From assembly GCA_910592205.1 (NCBI GenBank), contig CAJVPJ010001150.1, forward strand, positions 1 to 11,891: a DNA stretch of 11,891 nt. The letters run 5' to 3'. The stretch comes from Paraglomus occultum. Taxonomy: Eukaryota; Glomeromycota; Glomeromycetes; Paraglomerales; Paraglomeraceae. Made by a program: the position numbers and the translations under genes. The notes beneath the pieces are model-generated. The model was not told where the DNA came from, did not search any database, and worked only from the letters and a program-made list of their open reading frames with translations. The first letter of the stretch is position 1; each line of letters opens with the position of its first letter. Below are positions 1 to 8,039 of this stretch, piece by piece.

Positions 1-1380
1 TCGAAAAAATAGATTTTTCATATGTTTTACTATGTGATCGACAAAAATTACGTAGACTTTTGTCCAGTGAGTGTACAACATACCGGATAGAAGTATATTA
101 TAGTGCGAAAATCAAACCAAACGTAAAATTTTTACGTTTCCCATTTGCACGAATCTTAGTATTTTCGCTGGACAATAAACTTTCATGTCACATAGTAAAG
201 TTGATTAGCAAGCAAGTAAAATGTATATTGCGTTTTCACAAACTTGCTTCATTCACTGTATCGGACGCTGAACAGTTTGATATTCGTAAATTTCGTTCTC
301 CAAGCATGTTGTTATGGCAAAGCCGACTTATCTGATGAATTAGATAAGTAAGTTATGCGATAAAATCTTCCTCCGCAGTCGAAACAAGGTTTCGGCATAA
401 ACGGCCTCATTTAAGCTGTAAAATATCCGTTGATAAATCACGCAAGTAGCGGAATGAGAGTCCATAATTAATATTTTAAAACGATTATTGTTTAATAATA
501 GGCAAGTAACGTTCACCCGACTAGTCAATAAACCAAATCGAAGATTGCCCTGTTTAAATTAGAATAATTTATTTCCCTTCAAATCTGTGGTATAATTGTT
601 GTTACTATTATCATAGGTACCCTTATTTGGATACGAGTACGTGAGATACATCGCATAGGGAGCGCACGATAAAATATCAAATTAGGTTTACTTGAATTTT
701 AGATTCAGTCCCAAAAGCAATCACCGAAGTAAGGGTGGTGAGCCGAAGCTAGATTGGAATATCCCCCTGTCAACGAACGCACCTACGCAAAGACTATCGC
801 TTCCCCAACCCAGGTTGCCACCGCAACAATACAATTTACTACATGTTTCGCCAGTATTCGTAAGTAAATTTAGACTGGTAATTTTCGTGTGATGTGATTT
901 CCTATTATAACAATCAATGCAGTGACCATAAAGTTTAATAAACAATCTCTCACTTGCTGCGCTTGAGTTGATCATCGATTCACGTTTACAGAAACTGTTT
1001 TATGCACACTTTTTATAAAATTATTATTATTATAGTATAGGTGCTTTGAGCAAAAACGCCTGACCGTATTCTTATATTACAAATTTGATCAGTATGTACT
1101 GTACATGCGGTTACCAAAAAGCAATTAATCAATTGATGTTCGTTGCAGATAAACATATTAACATTCAGGTTTTATTGATTCAAACCGTATTGACATACAA
1201 TAACTTATGAAATAAATCAAAATTTGAACCGCTAATATAAGATAAATATGTGACTAATTGATATCATAACTTTCACAATTGAATCAAACTTGTAATTGTT
1301 TCCTGGTTTAAACAAATCCCAGTAGGTAAAAGTTTACTAAACATCTACTCCATAATAATAATATGTAATATATAACATTA
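1..1380. other. Gene-poor AT-rich region
   Basis: No gene can be supported here. Short open frames exist (for example 60-335 plus and 340-528 minus), but they have no recognisable motif and no splice context. A perfect 8-bp inverted repeat with an 8-nt loop lies at 326-349, and a short ATT microsatellite at about 1020-1033. One slightly GC-richer island at 703-859 could be an exon and is listed separately. The right end should hold the 3' UTR of the minus-strand kinase gene; a TTTATT (AATAAA on the minus strand) at 1171-1176 is one candidate polyadenylation signal, 205 nt past its stop. Confidence 0.5.
703..925 (+). other. Possible 3'-terminal exons of an unidentified gene or relic
   Basis: An open plus-strand frame runs through 703-859, is visibly less AT-rich than its surroundings, and is rich in Pro, Gln and Ser. 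It is bounded on the left by a possible acceptor (TTTTAG at 697-702) and on the right by a consensus donor GTAAGT at 860-865. The first good acceptor downstream (ATGCAG ending at 922) gives a 63-nt intron, and the next codon in frame is TGA (923-925), followed at 937-942 by AATAAA. A donor-like GTGAGA at 641 would make the previous intron 62 nt. No initiating ATG exon was found and the peptide is not recognised, so this may be a relic or chance. Confidence 0.2.
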
Positions 1381-3815
1381 TTATGATAGATGGCATCCCA
1401 ATATGTCAGACCTATCAGAGATAGTTGCAATAAAATCTTTGAGTCTGTCTGCATCTGGACGCTTTTCAGGATCAACATTCCAACACATCTCAGCAAGTTT
1501 CTTATATCCCTCAGGTGCAGAATCTGGTATCAGTGGTCGCAGTCCATCCGCAATATCACACAATAAATCTCTATCAAACAACCTATCTCTAAAAGGTAAT
1601 TCCCCAGTGGCCATTAAATACATAATAATTCCAAAAGAATATACATCAGACTTTTTTGTAAATTTACAAGTATGAAAGACTTCTGGCGCAATAAAGGTTA
1701 AAACACCTTGAATGTTTGATTTTAACCCATATGAATTCACTGATCTTGAGTGACCAAAATTGTAAATGCATGCAGTAGCTTTGCTTAATATGGTTGCTTC
1801 TTCTTCTTCCCCTGACCGAAACATCCCATAATTCATAACTATATTTTCCCCATGAAGACCACAATGCACAATTTCTGCATTATGAATAATGGTCAAAAAA
1901 TGTGCAATATGCATCAAATATTGTGATCTCATCTCCCATGTCAGCTTGTCAAAGTTTTTTACCAAATATGACAAGAGACTACCACAATCAGCATATGACA
2001 TAACAAATGCATACTCTTTTGTTTCTGGATTTTGTATGATTCCATAAATACTGGGATGATAATACAATTCATCACAATAGCCACCAAAACACTTGATATG
2101 ATTTCTGAACTGTTAAATAAAAATAAATTAAATCAGATCAAATAAAAAGTTAGAGTTAACATTAATGATTGTTTACCTCAGTAATAAATAATTCAGGCAT
2201 TTCATTATAATATTTAAAACATTTGAGTGCAACAATTTCTGGCATGTCACCTCGTAAATAGTGCTCACATTTGGCAGTATAGATAGTTCCATAACCATCA
2301 GATCCCATCTCCTTAATATCATAAAAGTCATCAAACTCCATATGCCTTATAGTTCCATTAGCATTTAAATATTTGTCAATTATTATTTCCACACTCTGGT
2401 ACAACACCAAATAATAGTTTTGTGTAGATGGCTCTTGTGTGATTCCAATAACCCAAACATTGTCTGGTGTTAATATGTCTGTGTATTCTTTGATTAACTG
2501 TTGGAATAAACAAATACAAATTAGTCATTACACCAGATACACACTTAAAATGTTGATACCATTTGCATGATTTACACATTTGAAATAATTTACCTGATGA
2601 AAGTTAAATAATTGAGCATGCTGTCCATCAACAATATGTTTGAGTGACACTTTTATCCACTTATTTATTGCCAGATCAAACAGATCTGCTATATGTGTGC
2701 ATCCATTTTGTAATAATACCACCTCTTGTATGTTTATCAGTAAAGAGTATTCAATCCATTGAATATAAGCATCATCTTTTCTCATTGTGTTAGCCCATGA
2801 TTCCATAATAAATGAATCCAAGGACTTGTTGCCAGTTGTCCAATCAACAGGTTTTGGTGCTTTACATCTAAAGCAGAACGCTTTTACCATAGTATAATAT
2901 GCTAACTGTATTGTGCATGCCAGACATAATCCCTCCTTATAACGATCTTTTATTAGATAATACTTCCCTGCTCTTGCATCATATGTAAATCCGATGGTAA
3001 CCCAAACATTTTTGACGAGGATATCTGGATATTCGTCGCATAACTAGTGGAAATGATGTAGTCAGTAATCATGTGGACACCTTTCAATAAACATGACGCA
3101 TAATTAGTAATGGGTATACCTTGTCATAATATGAACGTCCTGTCTCATTCGTTATCTCAAGTCGAACCAAGTTCATGGAAGGAAAGTAACCAGCGAGAGG
3201 TAATTGTATGTTATGTTCAATACATTCAAAAGGTATCCATTCCAAATAGGCTTCGTTTGCCGAGTTTGTTCGCATTTGTGATTTCTTTATAAATTCGTCG
3301 AGGAGGTCATTGTTGCTAGTCCATCCGTCAGATAATTGCTTATGACCGCAAATACACCATACAGGACTGCACCGAAGTATGCCACATGCGGGGCAGAATC
3401 CGTATCGAGAATAACAGTGGTAAAACCCTTTACTAGCAACCATGTAAAATTTATCTTCGTGCTTGGTAAATCCCTCTATCATGTTATTGCGCACCCCAAG
3501 CCAGTTTGCGTATCGTTTGAAATAACAAACATCGTCTTTATACTTGTGCGTCGGAAGCGAGTATATTCTGGCAAACTCACTCACAAATGCTGGTGTACAT
3601 GTCTCTTCGCTTCCAATTAATAAAAGCATCAAAGGAAATTTACTAAATTCTTTATAGCATGCTAAATAGATGTTATCAATTTGGGTCGATTCAATATTGC
3701 TAAGCTTTAAATAAGGAATCCAGACAGCTTTGCCACCATATTCATGTTCTAAAAAGGCTTCTAAAACTGAAGACATCTTCATCGAAGTAGAAAAAAAGTC
3801 TGTGTTACAATGCAT
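1381..3815 (-). CDS. Multi-N-lobe pseudokinase of the expanded Glomeromycotina-type kinase family
   Basis: Spliced model: exons 3120-3815, 2594-3043, 2177-2497 and 1381-2109; 731 aa. The introns (76, 96 and 67 nt) are all GT-AG and phase 0. Residues about 428-720 form a protein-kinase fold: Gly loop GSDGYG (447-452), the beta-3 lysine in VALK (K474), APE (630-632) and SDVYSFG (643-649). Catalytic residues are lost: the HRD-type loop reads HCGLHGEN, with Gly573 in place of Asp, and DFG reads NFG (Asn606). Before it come three degenerate N-lobe-like units. Units at about 140-272 and 289-427 each have a CxxC-like block, W-T-[ST]-x-N, an E/Q-W-I block and a beta-4/beta-5 pair (NVWV...G.T...YYL). 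The most divergent unit, about 31-140, has WIP, then YMVAS. The start is the first ATG, 3815. Family resemblance is to Rhizophagus-type kinases; signalling without catalysis is inferred. Confidence 0.8.
3219..3295. repeat. 77-bp direct repeat, internal copy
   Basis: These 77 bases lie within exon 1 of the pseudokinase gene, in the segment encoding the FIKKSQ to EWIPFEC region of the second N-lobe unit. They recur without a mismatch, in the same orientation, as the last 77 bases of the window (11815-11891). The base to the left differs (C at 3218, T at 11814) and the flanks to the left are unrelated. Confidence 0.97.
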
Positions 3816-3920
3816 GTCATGATATTATCGGGGTATATTTATTCCGGCATGAGGACGTCTACAGGGGTGGTCAATAAGCCTTGTCAAGAATATAAAAATA
3901 AAGATGTCGTAGAACTATAA

Positions 3921-3929
3921 TATAAATAG
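3921..3929 (+). promoter_or_regulatory. TATA box candidate
   Basis: TATAAATAG matches the eukaryotic TATA consensus closely and points to the plus strand. Transcription would begin around 3950, about 75 nt before the ATG at 4027 and about 510 nt before the SNAPIN-like ATG at 4463. Which of the two it serves cannot be told from sequence; in AT-rich DNA a chance match is also possible. Confidence 0.35.
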
Positions 3930-4026
3930 CATGATTATCAGTTAATCATCAAGAACTACACCTCGCCTCTAAACCTGATAGGGCTGAAAGCAATCGCCTG
4001 ACTTTGGACTATTCGTTAAGCGACAA

Positions 4027-4269
4027 ATGAATCGGACTATACTGTTGATTATCGTCATTGTCCATAGTTGTTCGCGATTGTTGCTGTCAACTAATACATT
4101 GATGGTCAGATTTAGTGCGTCTCTTTTATCCTTGATGACAATAGCAGTCTGTAACGCAATGAGGTATATAGTAATAAGTGTAATCGTATATTACTTTACT
4201 AATAATAACATAGACGAACAATCATCCATTATTTCAAGGCTGATGAAAAAGATGATGACTACCATTTAG
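4027..4269 (+). CDS. Doubtful small hydrophobic ORF
   Basis: An 80-codon frame with its own ATG, about 100 nt downstream of a good TATA box. The N-terminus starts M-N-R followed by a run of Ile, Leu and Val (residues 4-13) that resembles a signal peptide or anchor. A second hydrophobic stretch spans about residues 30-57, and the C-terminus is short and basic with Lys and Met. No family is recognised. Amino-acid composition (Ile, Ser, Met, Leu) is also what AT-rich noncoding DNA gives by chance, no intron signals help, and no clear polyadenylation signal follows the stop. It may instead be the 5' region of the downstream SNAPIN-like transcript. Confidence 0.2.
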   Translation: MNRTILLIIVIVHSCSRLLLSTNTLMVRFSASLLSLMTIAVCNAMRYIVISVIVYYFTNNNIDEQSSIISRLMKKMMTTI

Positions 4270-4462
4270 CGTTAATATCTTCATAATTCGGGCATTCATT
4301 CTAAACGCTGCAAAAGTTGTGAACGCGATGATTTAAGTTTTGTTTGTGGCGTAAAAAAAGGCCTCCCATTTGTGTTATCTTTGACCCTGAAAATTCGTTG
4401 GCGCAGCGAACTTAAAAGTTGTGGTCGGTCAAACAAAGGGATATACTGTATGAAATTTTTAT

Positions 4463-4891
4463 ATGGCGGAACCTGCTGGAAAACGTACAGACAGCAACCT
4501 GACTGAATCGGGCGATTCAACTGACGAGAAACTTGTGGAAGGTATCATGGCGCTACTATCACCAATAGTTCAGGAAATGGATACGTCCATCGTATCAGTC
4601 AAGTCAAGCCAGGAGGCGCTAAGCAAGGAAATAGAACGATTGTTAGCAGGTGATGATCGCAACCATATATCATGTTGCCATCTGGGCCATTTTTTCTAAC
4701 ATCATCGTTGCGTGACGTCAGAACTTCAATTATTTGCAGAGGCTTCGGAACCCTCGCCTATACAGCCATCAGTTCAGAAACTAATGAATGCACGAAAGCG
4801 TCTCACAGCAACCAACCAAACTCTCAAGACTGTTAGCGACCGTATCAAAAAGATATACACACAGCTCAATAAGGAAAATCCCACGGTCTAG
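4463..4891 (+). CDS. SNAPIN: SNAPIN-like BLOC-1/BORC complex subunit
   Basis: Spliced model: exon 1 4463-4649, intron 4650-4739 (90 nt, donor GTGATG, CTAAC branch-like site at 4696-4700, acceptor TTGCAG), exon 2 4740-4891; 112 aa. The joined product is an all-helical coiled-coil protein. The first half carries an LLSPIVQEMD...S..SQEAL stretch equivalent to the snapin 'L.P.V..LD......SQ..L' helix. The second carries VQKLMNARKRL...NQTLK, matching the snapin signature of 'V.KL.NAR.R' followed by 'N..L...ERL..L'. Human snapin is 136 aa, so the length fits. In animals and yeast this subunit acts in BLOC-1, and in animals also in BORC, in endosome and lysosome traffic; that role here is inferred. 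Read without splicing, exon 1 runs into the intron and gives a false 78-aa product. Confidence 0.75.
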
Positions 4892-4974
4892 TCTATTTAT
4901 CCAACGTTAACATAGAGCAGATTTTTTATGCTTTCGCCAACATCACTCCAATTTTGTAACTTTTACCTTTAACA

Positions 4975-4980
4975 AATAAA
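4975..4980 (+). terminator. Polyadenylation signal for SNAPIN-like gene
   Basis: AATAAA 84 nt after the plus-strand stop at 4891. It sits 19 bp from the opposing minus-strand signal, so the two convergent transcripts probably end in overlapping 3' UTRs. Confidence 0.5.
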
Positions 4981-4998
4981 CATTATATTTGTATAATA

Positions 4999-5004
4999 TT
5001 TATT
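4999..5004 (-). terminator. Polyadenylation signal for MJ1316-domain gene
   Basis: TTTATT on the plus strand is AATAAA on the minus strand, 45 nt past the stop of the MJ1316/DUF504 gene at 5049. Confidence 0.5.
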
Positions 5005-5048
5005 CGGTACATTAAATTAAATTTTATCCTCCAAATCACATTCAAACA

Positions 5049-5898
5049 TTAATTAGTGCTAACACTTTGCGTATTCTCCAAGAAAGCTTTCATGCTATTG
5101 AATTTTTCAATCCTTTCTTGCACTTCCCGTAATTTATCCTCCAACATCATGTCGTGCTCACGCTTAACTCTTTCCTCTTCTGCCAGCTCGAGCCTGGCAG
5201 CTTCGATCATCTTTTTCTGAGTTTTTGCTCGTCTGCGCTTGATATACTCTTTCTTTGATCTTGTGGAGAAAACGGGTTGTGCAGCAGGTTCGGGATATGG
5301 TGTTTTCCGTCGCGTCGTAGGCGGTGATGTCTCCTGAGATGACGGTTCTTCCGCGGTTGTTTCTGACAACGTTGGAGAAGGTGATGGAGCTGATTCTGCG
5401 GAAAGCGGTCCCTTATAAGATCGTGTTATTAGATCGATACGCTTTTTTCGGTCCCATATTATTTCGTTCGTCGCCATTGATTTAAAGTAACGGATACGAT
5501 GGAACTGTGTATATTGAGCGTAAAATTTATTTTTAGTCAACGAGGAAACCCCCCTTTTTGTTAAACGGGTATGCCGTGAGAATGTTCACCCACCGGAATC
5601 TCATCAGTTTCAAAAGCCTCTCTTGTCTTTTCCATGATTCCCAAAAATCTCTTCCAACGGGCAATCATCGGTTCAATTCGTCATGTCAACAATTATTAAA
5701 TCACAAGTCAAAACACTTGCCAATTTCTTTTAAAGTCTATGCTCTCGCTGTCATTCTAGCCGCAGTTTCATCAAAAAGAAAGAAATACAGCAAACTCACA
5801 TCTTCATATCCGATGATAATATCATCAGCATCGGGGAAGCATTCTTTGTCCCAAATGAGACGCTTGTAGGTTTCGTGGGCAGGTTTTAGCCCTTGCAT
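5049..5898 (-). CDS. MJ1316 (DUF504) RNA-end-recognition domain protein with coiled-coil tail
   Basis: Spliced model: exons 5800-5898, 5594-5650 and 5049-5504; 203 aa. Introns are 149 and 89 nt with donors GTGAGT and GTGGGT and acceptors GGAAG and CACAG, all phase 0. Joining them rebuilds one continuous domain at residues 8-80: YKRLIWD, then IIIGYEDRFLGIME, then the EIPFHRIRYFK block and IIWDRKKRIDLI. This order (vl..l..D, Y.I.Y.DR, IP.HRI.yf, vWdR) is the MJ1316 RNA cyclic group end recognition family, formerly DUF504, implicated by family annotation in binding processed RNA ends. After it come a Ser/Pro/Thr-rich linker (84-132), a Lys/Arg-rich patch (135-150) and a coiled coil rich in Glu, Lys and Arg (151-197). 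Only exon 3 forms a long open frame, and its internal Met at 5477 is not the real start. Cellular role unknown. Confidence 0.75.
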
Positions 5899-6053
5899 TT
5901 TCTTTTACTGCTCGACAACAAAAAGCGAAAGAAAGAAAGAAAGAGAGAACTGAATGCGCAGAAAATCATATGTTTCGCAGTATGCATTAAGCAGGCGGTA
6001 ACCCAATCATATCTAGTCATATTTACACGATATTTTGATCGACAAAAAGGGCG
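5899..6053. promoter_or_regulatory. Divergent promoter region
   Basis: The start codons of the minus-strand MJ1316-domain gene (5898) and the plus-strand SANT-domain gene (6054) are 155 bp apart and transcribed away from each other, so this interval must hold both core promoters. It contains a GAAA/GA purine tract at 5927-5948, a common feature of fungal promoters, and no clear TATA box for either direction. Confidence 0.5.
5927..5948. repeat. GAAA/GA microsatellite
   Basis: About four GAAA units followed by GAGAGA inside the shared divergent promoter. The tract is purine on the plus strand. Confidence 0.8.
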
Positions 6054-7331
6054 ATGATGCTTAATCAAAACCACAATGCTCTAAAGCGCCCGCACTACCA
6101 TCCTGACAAAGCATCGTCCGCTTTGGATAATGAAGGCAACTCTAAACGTCAAAGAATTTCACCCACATTTCCAGTTTCCAGTCTTCTCTACGAAACCTTC
6201 TTTACGTCTTGTAGAAATGCGCTCACAACCTCTCGTAACACGCCGCAAAACACCACCATTACGACGTCATGGGAACCCGGCGAACAAAATAGATTCTTCA
6301 TTGCACTCGCTCGCTGCGGGAAACATAACGTGGTAGAAATTTCGAAACGCGTTGGCACCAAGAGCGTTTCTCAAATTCTCTTGTATATTGATGAATTAGA
6401 AAAAGGTCTTAGACTGGAGAAGTTAAAAGAGAGATTCGAAAAGGAAAATAAAACAAGAATAAAGAATCGACGCCGATTATACCTCAAGATGCAAGCAGCT
6501 CGAGAGATGAGCGATGAGTGGATCGAGATGGAGGAACGACGAAGTTTAGAACTTGCCGCGGTGGATGATGCAAAGGCGAGAAAACACGAGTCGAACGTGG
6601 CGGCATCACGTAGAATAACATTATCGTTGAACGATTCTATTCTGGATTTGGAGACTGCGTCGTCGTTTGCGGAACGTGTTATTGGTTCAGAGAATGATTG
6701 CATGGTTTCCAGGCACACACTCGTACAGTTGCGAGCGGAACTGAAACGTTGGGTTTCATTGATTGTAAGAGATATAATCGTTCTAAGACGTTTAAGAAGC
6801 GCGTCTAGTGAGATTGAGGTTTGTGAATTGGGAAATTAGAGGGGAGCGAAAGCTCGTAATGTACAGAGACAGAAAAGATTGTTGAAATTTATTGCATATT
6901 ACTAGGTTACTGAATTGGAAGTGGAATACGCTCTAAAACTAAGAAGTCGCATTGTGAACAAATTATTTGACTGCTCCAATCAACAAGCAAAATCTCCTAC
7001 CGAAGTAGTTACTCCTACGCAAACGACCCAACAACCTCATACTGCAAATACTCTTGGACAAGACTCTAACGATAATGCATCCTTTCCGCCATCATCTCCA
7101 CATCCCTTCTCCGACGACGATGAGGATGGCGATGACGATGACGACTCTTCATCCGATAGCTATACGTCCGAAGACGAGGCTCTTGAGAAAAAGGATCGCG
7201 AATTGGATGCTAAATACGAAAAACACATGCGCAATCTTCTCGCCCCAAGAAACCGGAATATTGTAGCAGACTTCGAAGAGAGACTGGTAGAGTGCAGCCA
7301 AGAAGATGAGATTAAAATTAAGTTTGAATAA
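6054..7331 (+). CDS. SANT/Myb-domain protein, Rrn5-like (RNA polymerase I UAF) candidate
   Basis: Spliced model: exon 1 6054-6818, intron 6819-6905 (87 nt, GTTTGT...ACTAG, phase 0), exon 2 6906-7331; 396 aa. Residues 71-119 form a SANT-type helix-turn-helix: SWEPGEQNRFF.ALARCGKH, then the RVGTKSV..I..YIDELE recognition part, with Trp73 at the core. The 'FF.AL.R.G....I...VGTKS...I..YI..L' pattern is that of Rrn5, a subunit of the upstream activating factor at fungal rDNA promoters. The region after it (120-185) is highly charged and helical. Residues 325-346 are an acidic Asp/Ser run, suitable for a nuclear acidic tail. Yeast Rrn5 is about 360 aa, so size fits. A nuclear rDNA transcription role is inferred; another SANT-domain regulator remains possible. 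Two adjacent ATGs (6054, 6057) open the frame. Confidence 0.6.
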
Positions 7332-7368
7332 GTTTGTGTAACGAACAGAAAGGTCGGGTGAAATTCTA

Positions 7369-7374
7369 AATAAA
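7369..7374 (+). terminator. Polyadenylation signal for SANT-domain gene
   Basis: AATAAA 38 nt after the stop at 7331, overlapped by a second AATAAG-type copy. Confidence 0.5.
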
Positions 7375-7415
7375 TAAGTGCCGTACGAAATATACTTTAT
7401 ACAAGTGAAAAATGA

Positions 7416-7421
7416 TTTATT
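7416..7421 (-). terminator. Polyadenylation signal for Stealth-family gene
   Basis: AATAAA on the minus strand, 145 nt past the stop at 7566. If used, the 3' UTR of the Stealth transcript would contain the CA/CAAA-type repeat at 7475-7527 (read on the minus strand). Confidence 0.4.
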
Positions 7422-7474
7422 TCCAAATTTTTACATGTTGAGAAAAAAAAAGTACAGTGGCGTTTGTAAGTCTA

Positions 7475-7527
7475 TTGTGTGTGTGTGTTTGTTTGTTTGT
7501 TGTTTTTGTTTGTTTGTTTGTTTGTTT
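7475..7527. repeat. GT and GTTT microsatellite
   Basis: A (GT)n run of about six units passes into about nine GTTT units with one TGTTTTT interruption. It lies between the convergent SANT-domain and Stealth genes, probably within the latter's 3' UTR. Confidence 0.85.
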
Positions 7528-7565
7528 TCATTATTGCTATACACCACCGTTTAGATGTATAAATT

Positions 7566-7968
7566 CTATTTCCAAAACCAGCCCGACTGTCTATTTTCAT
7601 AAGGCAATATATCTGGGAAGTATGCTTTCAAAAAGTCCGTTACACTTCTCTTCATCATCGCTAGCGTTCTGGGAACGGCCGTTTCCATATTATCATTCAA
7701 GCAAAAAACGGCCGGTCTCTCGCGGTTGATAGAGTTGAGATTAATTTTGGTAACGTGTATACCGCCGAGCCCATAAAATTTGAATGGTGTTTGACCGAGG
7801 ACGTAATTGTAGCGAAAGAGCATGTTGGTTATGTGAGTACGGAGTGATCGGAATTTGGTGGTGGTGGAGGATTGAGAGTTGGTGGTGGCGGTGGTGGAGG
7901 ATTGAGAGTTGGTGGTGGCGGTGGTGGAGGATTGAGAGTTGGTGGTGGTGGTAGTGGAGGATTGCGAG

Positions 7969-8039
<71 letters not shown>

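Larger units (their letters stand above)
3816..4462. other. Intergenic region between kinase and SNAPIN-like genes
   Basis: This 647-bp stretch separates two divergently transcribed genes and should hold both promoters. Close to the kinase start, minus-strand AATAAATATACC at about 3833-3844 is a weak TATA-like element only about 20 nt from the ATG. On the plus strand there is a clear TATAAATAG at 3921-3929. The open frame at 4027-4269 is listed separately as doubtful. No repeat or RNA gene was seen. Confidence 0.5.

Noticed and set aside
60-335. 91-codon plus-strand frame near the left edge
   Set aside because: No plausible ATG start (it opens on TTG), AT-driven composition, no family resemblance and no splice or polyA context.
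326-349. 8-bp inverted repeat ACTTATCT/AGATAAGT as a possible transposon end
   Set aside because: No matching copy, target duplication or transposase frame nearby; such short palindromes are expected by chance in AT-rich DNA.
5049-5540. Stand-alone 163-residue coiled-coil protein starting at 5540 or at the inner Met at 5477
   Set aside because: Residues FHRIRYFK...IIWDRKKRIDL complete the MJ1316 domain whose first half is in the two upstream exons at 5594-5898; the first 12 codons of the long frame belong to the intron.
5666-5680. GGTTCAATTCG resembling a tRNA B box
   Set aside because: It lies in an intron of the MJ1316-domain gene and no cloverleaf, A box or acceptor stem pairs around it.
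5558-5869. 103-codon plus-strand frame
   Set aside because: It is antisense to the first two exons and introns of the MJ1316-domain gene and has no motif of its own.
6371-6718. 115-codon minus-strand frame
   Set aside because: Shadow of the charged helical region of the SANT-domain gene.
7871-7960. Regular 30-bp repeats that could suggest a CRISPR array
   Set aside because: Units are directly abutting with no unique spacers, are in frame within a coding exon of a eukaryotic gene, and encode a decapeptide repeat.
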